Shown: in pieces, positions 1 to 7,740 of the stretch
Layout: each line of letters opens with the position of its first letter
Position numbering within the stretch: position 1 is the stretch's first letter
DNA from: Actinomycetota bacterium
Lineage (GTDB): Bacteria; Actinomycetota; Actinomycetes; Nanopelagicales; Nanopelagicaceae
Assembly: GCA_009697555.1 (NCBI GenBank)
Contig: WLQV01000047.1
Coordinates: 1 to 7,740 of the forward strand
Direction of reading: 5' to 3'
DNA length: 7,740 bases
Position numbers and translations under genes: made by a program
Notes under the pieces: generated by a model
The model's input: the letters and a program-made list of their open reading frames with translations, nothing else
What the model was told of the DNA's origin: nothing
Databases searched by the model: none

Positions 1-382
1 CGAGAAAGTACTTAGCAAGTTTTCCAGCCAGAGTGGTTTTTCCGGCACCTTGTAAACCAGCCAACATAATGACGGTAGGTGGTTTCTTTGCCATGCGAAT
101 TCGTCGCTCTTGTCCACCCAAAATCTCAATGAGCGCCTTATTAATAATGTCGTAAATTGCTTGGGCTTGATTGCTACCCGCTTGTAGACCAGGAAGTGCA
201 ATAAGTGATTCATTGCGAACTTGGGCGAGAAATGAGTCGACAACATCGAGGGCAACATCACCATCGAGTAATGCTTGGCGAATCTCCACGCAGATCGAAT
301 CAATATCTGCCGGCGTAATTTTGCCGCGTGAGCGCAGCGTCGCAAAGGCGCTACTGAACTTCTCGGAGAGTGATTCAAACAT
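1..382 (-). CDS. ffh: Signal recognition particle GTPase Ffh (SRP54), N-terminal part, cut by window edge
   Basis: Ffh binds 4.5S RNA and signal sequences emerging from the ribosome, then docks with FtsY at the membrane in a GTP-dependent way. The first 127 codons are visible, from an ATG at 382-380; the frame is still open at base 1. The translation starts MFESLSEKFSSAFATLRSRG and shows the helical N domain (about residues 1-90, with the family motif ALLDGDV at 38-43). The start of the G domain follows, with PPTVIMLAGLQGAGKTT at 101-117, where GLQGAGKTT is the G1 P-loop. The rest of the G domain and the methionine-rich M domain lie outside the window. The gene starts 18 bp after the glnD stop with no visible terminator between them, so co-transcription is plausible. 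No good Shine-Dalgarno sequence is seen before the ATG. The identification is very secure; FtsY is excluded because the start and the N domain are typical of Ffh and ftsY is found separately. Confidence 0.96.
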   Translation of the reverse strand, partial: MFESLSEKFSSAFATLRSRGKITPADIDSICVEIRQALLDGDVALDVVDSFLAQVRNESLIALPGLQAGSNQAQAIYDIINKALIEILGGQERRIRMAKKPPTVIMLAGLQGAGKTTLAGKLAKYFL

Positions 383-400
383 AGGTGCTGATACTACTTA

Positions 401-2683
401 CTAGCGCAGTGATTCCTCTATTTTTGCCGCTACTTCCCTAGCTCGCTCAGGCGTTAATTGTTCACCGGAAATCTCCAAGACATAGAGGGTGTCGATTGCT
501 TCAGCGCCCAGCGTGGTGACAATGGCAGAACGAATATCTACACGAGAACGAGTGACTGCATCACCGATGCGAAAGAGCAAGCCCACCCGATCGTGACTGC
601 GAACCTCTAGAACTGTTGCAGCACTTGATGCATCAGGAAAAGTTTCAACAATTGCGGGTGGAACTGCAATGGAAGGAAGTTGGTCGTAGGCCCTGGCGCG
701 CTCTGCTAATCGATTTTCTAGGTTAGCTTTTCCTTGCAGCGCTGCATCAATGTCGCTGCGCAATTTATCTGCAGTCGGTGCGCTAGCAAAGGGATCGAGT
801 GAAACAATCCAGCGCATTACTGCAGCGCTTCCATGGGATCTAGTTCTGGCAGATCTCACATCGAGGCGAGCCAGATTTAATACTCCAGCTACAACAGAGA
901 GCAATCCAGGACGATCTGGCGCAATAATTTCAATTGCATAATCACCATCGTGTTCAAGGACGTCGACTCGAAGCGCGCCAATTTCGGCAAATGCCCTCTG
1001 CTCTGCCGAGAGTTCTGGTTCTGGCGCAATCGTGTTATCAGACATGGCAATGCGAACTCGATTTACTAAATCTGCAACCAAGCTCGCCTTCCATGGACTC
1101 CATGCAGTTCTACCCGTTGCTTCACCATCGGCGATGCTCAGTGCGTGTAATAGCTCAAGAGTTTGAACATCGGGAATCACGGCGATGATGCTTGCAACTG
1201 TTGCTGGATCATCAAGATCGCGTCTGGTGGCAGTTGCTGAAATTAAGAGATGATGAGCCACCAAGAGTTCAAGAGTCTTTACATCACTTTCGGGAAATCC
1301 CAGACGTCGCACAAGGGGCACAATTAATTCTGCGCCACGAACGCTGTGGTCGGCTTGCGTTCCTTTTCCTAAATCATGAAAGAGCGCAGCAACAAGAAGA
1401 AGATCTGGGCGATGTACTTGTCGAGTAAGTGCTGCAGCATGTACCGCGGTTTCCACCATGTGGCGGTCCACAGTGTGACGATGGAGAACGTTGCGCTGCG
1501 GTAATGAGCGAAGTGGCGACCACTCTGGCAGTAAGTCAGTGATGATTCCTTCTTGATCAAGGGCTTCCCACACTTGCACCATCGCACTACCGGCACCGAT
1601 CAGCGCAACTAAATTCTCTCTGGCTTCGCGTGGCCAGGGATTGGGTAACTCATGAAAATTAGCAGCTAGTTGCATGCATGAATCAAGCGAGAGTGGCAGA
1701 CCAAGTTGCGCCGCAGTTGCTGCAGCACGCAGTGGCAGTACCGGATCAGATTTGAAATCAATGTCGTGATCAATGATTACTTCTTGGTGCAAAACGCTGA
1801 TGTTCTTTGCCACTGAAGTAACTCGTGGCTTGCGCAAAAATCTTCCTAAGCCATCTTTACCGCGATGGTCCAAGCGATGCCACATCGATTGAATGACATA
1901 GTCAACGCTGCGGGCAGATGTAGCAAGCTCTGCCATGAGTGCATCTGCATCGGAGTACTTGAGAAACTCGGCAACTTTATCTTGCTCTTGGAAGAGCAGT
2001 TGATCGCGATTTCTACCACTGACAATATGAAGGGCTTCACGCGCATTATTCAGAGCAGCTTCGGCATGGCTAATTCTCTCTATTGGAACTTCAACTGCGC
2101 CAGAGAGTGCAACAGCGCGCAGTGCATTAATGTCGCGGAGGCCACCGCGTGCCTCTTTAAGATCTGGCTCTAATAAATAAGCGAGTTCGCCCGCTTTCTC
2201 ATGGCGCTCTTGCATTGAGACTCGTAATTGTCCGAGGCGACGTTTGGAATCTCTGCGCCATTCATCAATCGCATCGCTCTGCACGCCAGCTACTAAATCA
2301 GCGTCACCTGCAACGAGTCGAATGTCCAATAAACCAAGGGCTACTCGTAAATCATCGTGTGCCGCATCCCGAGTTTGGGTACGCGTGCGAACTGAGTGAT
2401 CAACGCTGGTTGGAATTAATTCACTTTGATGTGCCTTATCCCAAATCGGATAGAGCAATTCATTAACAAATTTCGAAAGCAAATCTTCATTATGGGCATC
2501 AGTGTGCAAGATCAGAATATCTAAATCTGAACCGGGTGATAATTCACCGCGGCCATAACCACCAACTGCAGCAACTGCGATCCCTTTTTCCTCGATTGAA
2601 AACTTCTCTATCGCAAGATGGTAAAGGGAGCGCAGATAGCGATCGCTCTCATTCGACCGCGCTCTGCGCTCCCTTGTTCCCAT
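401..2683 (-). CDS. glnD: GlnD, bifunctional PII nucleotidyltransferase / removing enzyme
   Basis: GlnD attaches a nucleotide to the T-loop tyrosine of PII when nitrogen is short and removes it when glutamine is abundant. In E. coli it transfers UMP; in Corynebacterium and Streptomyces the homologue transfers AMP, so adenylylation is the likelier activity here (inference). The 760-residue protein has the full domain order. The nucleotidyltransferase motif is GGYGRGEL at 41-48 with S52-D53-L54-D55 giving the metal-binding aspartates. The GlnD motif LEPDLKEARGGLRDIN lies at 171-185. An HD phosphohydrolase domain has HRH at 401-403, FHDLGKG at 435-441 and HH at 477-478. Two ACT domains follow (DRPGLLSVVAGVLN at 590-603; HDRVGLLFRIGDAV at 697-710). 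It is shorter than the roughly 890-residue E. coli protein, which is usual for actinobacterial forms. The ATG start is fixed by an in-frame TAG 12 bp upstream. It lies 27 bp after glnK, consistent with an amtB-glnK-glnD operon. The Shine-Dalgarno is weak. Confidence 0.96.
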   Translation of the reverse strand: MGTRERRARSNESDRYLRSLYHLAIEKFSIEEKGIAVAAVGGYGRGELSPGSDLDILILHTDAHNEDLLSKFVNELLYPIWDKAHQSELIPTSVDHSVRTRTQTRDAAHDDLRVALGLLDIRLVAGDADLVAGVQSDAIDEWRRDSKRRLGQLRVSMQERHEKAGELAYLLEPDLKEARGGLRDINALRAVALSGAVEVPIERISHAEAALNNAREALHIVSGRNRDQLLFQEQDKVAEFLKYSDADALMAELATSARSVDYVIQSMWHRLDHRGKDGLGRFLRKPRVTSVAKNISVLHQEVIIDHDIDFKSDPVLPLRAAATAAQLGLPLSLDSCMQLAANFHELPNPWPREARENLVALIGAGSAMVQVWEALDQEGIITDLLPEWSPLRSLPQRNVLHRHTVDRHMVETAVHAAALTRQVHRPDLLLVAALFHDLGKGTQADHSVRGAELIVPLVRRLGFPESDVKTLELLVAHHLLISATATRRDLDDPATVASIIAVIPDVQTLELLHALSIADGEATGRTAWSPWKASLVADLVNRVRIAMSDNTIAPEPELSAEQRAFAEIGALRVDVLEHDGDYAIEIIAPDRPGLLSVVAGVLNLARLDVRSARTRSHGSAAVMRWIVSLDPFASAPTADKLRSDIDAALQGKANLENRLAERARAYDQLPSIAVPPAIVETFPDASSAATVLEVRSHDRVGLLFRIGDAVTRSRVDIRSAIVTTLGAEAIDTLYVLEISGEQLTPERAREVAAKIEESLR

Positions 2684-2710
2684 GTACCTAACCTAGTAAA
2701 GGAACGCTAT

Positions 2711-4350
<1,640 letters not shown>

Positions 4351-4417
4351 AAATATCCCATTTCAGAAGTAGAGAGGTAAATGAGGAAATCTCGCCGTTG
4401 AGAGAGCGAAACCTTCT

Positions 4418-4460
4418 CCTGCCCGAGTTACAGCAGGTGGCGTGGTGAGTTTCGGGCAGG
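4418..4460 (-). repeat. Perfect 9-bp inverted repeat (possible stem-loop) upstream of amtB
   Basis: On the transcribed strand CCTGCCCGA (4460-4452) is matched exactly by TCGGGCAGG (4426-4418), separated by 25 nt. In RNA this could form a GC-rich 9-bp stem with a large loop. It lies 68 bp before the amtB start and shares bases with the best GlnR-like box, so it may reflect repeated protein sites and not only an RNA fold. No U-tract follows on either strand, so a canonical intrinsic terminator for ftsY is not supported. Confidence 0.5.
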
Positions 4461-4464
4461 TGAC
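4449..4464 (-). promoter_or_regulatory. GlnR-like box, perfect match to GTnAC-n6-GAAAC
   Basis: The minus strand reads GTCAC-CTGCCC-GAAAC, ending about 99 bp before the amtB ATG. GlnR is the OmpR-type global nitrogen regulator of many Actinobacteria, and amtB-glnK-glnD is a known target in Streptomyces and mycobacteria; its published consensus is gTnAC-n6-GaAAC. A shorter-spaced related copy, GCCAC-n5-GTAAC, lies downstream at 4441-4427 and repeats the CACCTGC core. The match and the location are seen in the sequence; binding by GlnR, and the presence of glnR in this genome, are inferred. No convincing -35/-10 pair could be assigned. Confidence 0.5.
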
Positions 4465-4479
4465 AAATGCTGCCCTTGT

Positions 4480-4495
4480 GTTACATCTGGATTAC
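4480..4495 (-). promoter_or_regulatory. Second GlnR-like box overlapping the ftsY stop codon
   Basis: The minus strand reads GTAAT-CCAGAT-GTAAC, one mismatch from GTnAC-n6-GTnAC. It starts 31 bp, about three helical turns, upstream of the first box. It includes the ftsY TAA stop. Paired boxes at such spacing are common at GlnR-controlled promoters. On its own this weaker match would not be convincing; the pairing raises its likelihood. Confidence 0.38.
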
Positions 4496-5325
4496 AAGAG
4501 CCCCTGGATGTAGCGATCTGGCTCAAAAGCCGACCAATCTCCGCTTGCTTCCCCGCTTCCGATGAACTTAATCGCAATCCCAAGCTCACTTTCAATTGAG
4601 AGTGCGATGCCGCCTTTGGCGCTGCCATCGGTCTTGGTGAGAATCAAACCAGTGAGCGAAACTGCTTCGGAGAATATCTTTGCTTGTGACAATCCATTCT
4701 GCCCCGTTGTTGCATCGACTACGAGCATTACTTCACTTACCGGCGCAACTTTCTCTACAACACGGCGAATCTTTCCTAATTGATCCATGAGATCGCTCTT
4801 ATTTTGCAAACGACCAGCGGTATCGATAATTAAATAATCCACTTTGCTCTCTTGTGCGCGCTGGGCCGCATCGAATGCAACTGACGCGGGATCGCTATTT
4901 ACTGCACCACTTACTACTTCAACTCCGATACGAGCGCCCCATGTCTGCAGCTGCTCAACTGCGGCAGCACGAAAAGTGTCGGCAGCTCCCAAGAGAACTG
5001 AATTTCCTTGCGCAACAAGTTGAGTCGCAAGTTTCGCCGCTGAAGTTGTCTTTCCAGTTCCGTTGACACCAACGATCAAGATCACTGTGAGTGGATCGGT
5101 CGTTGCCAGGCTACGTGACTTGGAAATAAATAATTTACTCAAAGTTGCAATTAGTGCAGCCCCGGGATCAGAATCACGTAAATCTTTTGCTTGGTTAATA
5201 ATTTCACTACTTAACTTGGGGCCTAAGTCGGCTTCAATGAGTGCGCGCTCTAACTCCTGCCAATCTTCGGCAAGCGCACTTGATTTACCGCTAACTTTTG
5301 CGATGAATTTAGAGAATAGCCCCAC
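4492..5325 (-). CDS. ftsY: SRP receptor GTPase FtsY, compact NG form
   Basis: FtsY receives the Ffh-ribosome complex at the inner face of the membrane and hands it to the Sec translocon. The 277-residue protein begins GLFSKFIAKVSGKS and goes straight into the N domain (about 15-75), with essentially no acidic A domain. The G domain shows G1 GVNGTGKTT at 86-94, DTFRAAA at 116-122, G3 DTAGR at 168-172, G4 TKTDGSAKGG at 230-239 and the closing GSGE at 256-259. After that, the usual DDL/DLxxF stretch is replaced by ASGDWSAF (260-267), a mild departure. The start is GTG at 5325-5323, supported by AGGA 7 nt upstream and by an in-frame TAG 12 bp upstream. It sits 16 bp downstream of smc, so the two are probably co-transcribed. 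Ffh is excluded by the absence of an M domain. Confidence 0.96.
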   Translation of the reverse strand: MGLFSKFIAKVSGKSSALAEDWQELERALIEADLGPKLSSEIINQAKDLRDSDPGAALIATLSKLFISKSRSLATTDPLTVILIVGVNGTGKTTSAAKLATQLVAQGNSVLLGAADTFRAAAVEQLQTWGARIGVEVVSGAVNSDPASVAFDAAQRAQESKVDYLIIDTAGRLQNKSDLMDQLGKIRRVVEKVAPVSEVMLVVDATTGQNGLSQAKIFSEAVSLTGLILTKTDGSAKGGIALSIESELGIAIKFIGSGEASGDWSAFEPDRYIQGLL

Positions 5326-5332
5326 GAAAATT

Positions 5333-5336
5333 TCCT
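5333..5336 (-). promoter_or_regulatory. Shine-Dalgarno that sets the GTG start of ftsY
   Basis: AGGA on the minus strand (within TATAGGAAA) lies 7 nt before the GTG. It falls in the 16-bp gap after the smc stop. It favours the GTG over any downstream start and gives the protein its expected N-terminus. Confidence 0.65.
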
Positions 5337-5341
5337 ATAAC

Positions 5342-7740
5342 TTAGGCAGTTTCAGCATCACGAAGACGCTGAGAGATAACTTCGGATACGCCATCACCGC
5401 GCATGGTTACACCATAAAGTGCATCGGCAATCTCCATGGTGCGCTTCTGGTGGGTAATGATGATCAACTGTGAGCTCTCGCGAAGTTCCTCAAGCACACC
5501 AAGTAGGCGTCCTAAGTTCACATCATCGAGTGCTGCTTCAACTTCATCTAGAACATAGAAGGGACTTGGTCGCGCCTTGAAAATAGCGACCAACATCGCG
5601 ACTGCAGTCAGAGACTTCTCGCCGCCCGATAGGAGTGAGAGACGCTTGATGCGCTTTCCTGGTGGGCGAGCTTCGACATCAACGCCACTAGTAAGCAGAT
5701 CATCTGGATTGGTGAGAATTAAGCGACCATCGCCGCCTGGGAATAGTCGAGCAAAGATCGATTCGAATTGTTTAGCAGTCTCTTCGTAAGCTTCCATGAA
5801 AATGGTCTGCACTCGATCATCTACTTCCTTAATGATGTCGAGCAGATCCTTCTTAGTGTTCTTCAAATCTTCTAACTGCTCCGCCAAGAAGCGCAGGCGC
5901 TCCTCTAGCGATGTGTACTCCTCAAGGGCGAGTGGGTTGATCTTGCCAAGCAGTGTTAAAGATTTCTCAGCAGCGGCAAGGCGCTTTTCCTGTTGGTCGC
6001 GGCGATATGGAATGAGGTCACCGGAAATTACTTCGCCTTGCTCATTTTCAAAGAGCGTTGGAACATCTTTATCTGGACCATATTCGGCAACGAGCGTCTG
6101 CACATCGATACCTAGCTCTTCGATCGCTTTACTCTCGAGCTGCTCAATCCGCATCCGTTGTTCGGCACGCGCGATTTCATCGCGATGCACACTCGATGTG
6201 AGTTGCTCTAGTTCAATTGCTAATTCACGACTGCGAGCACGAATGGTTAGCGTTTCACCATCGCGTGCAACGCGTGATGCATCGAGGCGATTGCGCTCGG
6301 TTGTTGCTTGCGCAATAGAGCGCTCAATGTGAATCAAAACTTCATAAGCTGCCTCTGCAACTGCCAGCGAGACAGTCGCTGCTTGCGCACGAGCACCGCG
6401 GCGAGTGACGGCGCGATCTGCGCTATCGCGCTCTTGCTGTGCTGCAGCTTCCAGTGAGACGGCACGTGCTGCAATCGAATCGACCCGTTCTTCACTTGTG
6501 CGAAGTGCTAAGCGAGCTTCAACTTCATGGGTACGTGCATTAGAAACTTGAGTACGCAGACTCTCGGCAACCGAGTGATCGGGTTCAACAACTTCTGCTG
6601 CATGCTGGAATTGATTCTGGGCAATCTGCAATTCTGCTTGATCGCGCTCTTGTGCGGCGCGGGCTTCCTCGAGTGAGAGATTTAAGCGCTCAATTTCACC
6701 TTTGGCAGATTTAACATTCTGTCCAGCAACTGCTAATTGTTCAGTAAGTGCAGCAATACGAGCATCTGATTCATTGAGCCGGGCGAAGGCAGAATCAAAT
6801 GCGCTCTGCTTCTGGGTAAGAAGTGTCTGAGTGCTGACAATTTCAAAACCAATTCGCTCACATGTGTGAGTTGTGCTCTCTAATTTTGCAGATAAATCCT
6901 CGATAAGCGCCTTGATCTCAACCAGTGATGATGTGGAGCTAGAACCACCGCGTGCGCGTGAGCGAGTAAGAATGTCGCCATCGCGAGTAACAACGGTGAG
7001 ATCAGAATGCTGACGCAGGATCTCTTCGGCGCCTTGAGCAGAATCGGCAACAACCACATTGCTCAATAAATCTGCAAGGAGATCGCCAATTTCAGATGAA
7101 CTCACATGTTGGGTTAGCGCAGTAAGGCCATCGGGAATTGCTCGAGAATTACTGTTGCCTGGCGTGTGAACCAATACATCTGCCTGTCCTAGTGATTCAC
7201 GACGCAACAAGGTAAGCGCACTTACTGCGGCTGAAAGATCGCGCACCACAATGGCATCGGCATAATTGCCGAGAGCTGCAGCAACTGCGCTCTCCCAGCC
7301 CTTATCAATAGTGATCATTCCGGCCACACTGCCCAAGATTTGCACGCCATGGCCATCGCGAAGTAGCGCTGCTGCGCCATCGCGAGTTTGAGAAGTAGTG
7401 CGCATTGCATCCAAACGCGCTTCAAGTGAGTGGCGATCGCGCTCTGCTGCACGTTCGCTATCGATCAAAGTTTGTAGCTCTTCTTGTACTTGGTTTAGCT
7501 CACGTTGCGCAGTTGTAAAGGCGGCATCAAGACCGAGTTCGCCGCTTCCTGCACTTGTGATTTCCAATTCCAAAGTTGAGTATTCACGCTGTGCAATGTC
7601 GACGCGGTTTTGAACTTCATCGCGCGTGCGAGTAAGACGGGTAATTTCTTCGGCAATCGCTTCGATACGTGCCGCAAGAGATTTAATGTGACCCTCTTGG
7701 CGCGCAGTGCCCTCGCGTTGATCTGCAAGTGTGCGAAGCG
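5342..7740 (-). CDS. smc: Chromosome segregation ATPase SMC, C-terminal two thirds, cut by window edge
   Basis: SMC forms a ring-shaped dimer with ScpA/ScpB and organises and helps to separate replicated chromosomes. The frame stays open from the TAA at 5344-5342 to the window end, giving 798 codons of a protein usually near 1,150-1,200; the Walker A head is outside. The TTG at 7573 is only an internal codon: the frame continues upstream without a stop (EYSTLELEIT). Visible-residue numbering: end of the first coiled coil 1-120; hinge about 125-275, including DGHGVQILGSVAG, KGWESAVAAALG and the hinge glycines in RARGGSSSTSSLVEI; second coiled coil about 280-640, rich in Ala, Glu, Arg and Gln; ATPase tail with signature LLSGGEKSLTAVAM at 702-715, Walker B/D-loop YVLDEVEAALDD at 728-739, H-loop THQK at 762-765 and the typical ending GDGVSEVISQRLRD. 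It is followed closely by ftsY. Confidence 0.96.
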   Translation of the reverse strand, partial: LRTLADQREGTARQEGHIKSLAARIEAIAEEITRLTRTRDEVQNRVDIAQREYSTLELEITSAGSGELGLDAAFTTAQRELNQVQEELQTLIDSERAAERDRHSLEARLDAMRTTSQTRDGAAALLRDGHGVQILGSVAGMITIDKGWESAVAAALGNYADAIVVRDLSAAVSALTLLRRESLGQADVLVHTPGNSNSRAIPDGLTALTQHVSSSEIGDLLADLLSNVVVADSAQGAEEILRQHSDLTVVTRDGDILTRSRARGGSSSTSSLVEIKALIEDLSAKLESTTHTCERIGFEIVSTQTLLTQKQSAFDSAFARLNESDARIAALTEQLAVAGQNVKSAKGEIERLNLSLEEARAAQERDQAELQIAQNQFQHAAEVVEPDHSVAESLRTQVSNARTHEVEARLALRTSEERVDSIAARAVSLEAAAQQERDSADRAVTRRGARAQAATVSLAVAEAAYEVLIHIERSIAQATTERNRLDASRVARDGETLTIRARSRELAIELEQLTSSVHRDEIARAEQRMRIEQLESKAIEELGIDVQTLVAEYGPDKDVPTLFENEQGEVISGDLIPYRRDQQEKRLAAAEKSLTLLGKINPLALEEYTSLEERLRFLAEQLEDLKNTKKDLLDIIKEVDDRVQTIFMEAYEETAKQFESIFARLFPGGDGRLILTNPDDLLTSGVDVEARPPGKRIKRLSLLSGGEKSLTAVAMLVAIFKARPSPFYVLDEVEAALDDVNLGRLLGVLEELRESSQLIIITHQKRTMEIADALYGVTMRGDGVSEVISQRLRDAETA

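Noticed and set aside
1846..2466. Several open frames of 66-102 codons on both strands within glnD
   Set aside because: All sit inside the intact glnD gene, have no family resemblance, and are expected overlaps of a long coding sequence.
4418..4460. Intrinsic terminator for ftsY
   Set aside because: The stem is good but the loop is 25 nt long and no run of T follows on either strand.
5796..6332. A 178-codon plus-strand open frame rich in Ser and Arg
   Set aside because: It lies opposite the smc coiled coil and is compositionally the mirror of Glu/Ala/Arg-rich coding. No recognisable domain; the smc frame is certain.
7433..7444. GCGATCGC palindrome and repeated GATCGCGCTCT words
   Set aside because: They occur within smc as codon-level repetition of Arg-Asp-Arg/Glu-Arg-Asp in the coiled coil; no regular spacing or non-coding context suggests a functional repeat.
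7571..7573. TTG as a possible start of smc
   Set aside because: The same frame continues upstream to the window edge without a stop and reads as coiled coil, so this is an internal leucine codon of a truncated gene.

Overview
The window is a stretch of core chromosome. All of its genes lie on the minus strand, so transcription runs from high to low coordinates: smc (5'-truncated by the window edge) - ftsY - amtB - glnK - glnD - ffh (3'-truncated by the other edge). The order smc/ftsY/amtB/glnK/glnD/ffh is the conserved arrangement known from Actinobacteria such as Streptomyces. SMC, AmtB and PII sequence details, for example the SMC C-terminus with LSGGEKSLTAVAMLVAIF and YVLDEVEAALDDVNL, also fit that phylum. 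Base composition is much less G+C-rich than in soil actinomycetes and spacers are very short. Together this suggests a small-genome, moderate-GC actinobacterium, possibly a freshwater planktonic lineage (acI/Nanopelagicales-like or Luna-type Microbacteriaceae). That assignment is inference.

Layout by coordinate: 1-382, first 127 codons of ffh (SRP GTPase); 401-2683, glnD (PII nucleotidyltransferase/removing enzyme); 2711-3049, glnK (PII signal protein); 3046-4350, amtB (ammonium channel), overlapping glnK by 4 bp; 4351-4491, the only sizeable non-coding gap; 4492-5325, ftsY (SRP receptor, compact NG-only form, GTG start); 5342-7740, C-terminal 798 codons of smc (hinge, coiled coil and ATPase tail). 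No tRNA, rRNA, CRISPR array, insertion sequence or obvious foreign gene was seen. There is no gene-free stretch longer than 300 bases.

Functionally, two themes alternate. SMC acts in chromosome organisation, and FtsY plus Ffh are the two GTPases of co-translational membrane targeting. Between them is an intact ammonium-sensing cassette: AmtB carries ammonium, GlnK binds and blocks AmtB and senses ATP/ADP and 2-oxoglutarate, and GlnD modifies GlnK at Tyr51.

The most interesting non-coding signal is upstream of amtB. On the transcribed strand the 141-bp gap holds a perfect match to the Streptomyces GlnR consensus (GTnAC-n6-GAAAC), a near match 31 bp further upstream, a degenerate third copy, and a perfect 9-bp inverted repeat that overlaps the best box. 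This points to nitrogen-responsive control of amtB-glnK-glnD, possibly reading on into ffh. I found no undescribed multigene system here, and the genes themselves are ordinary housekeeping genes.
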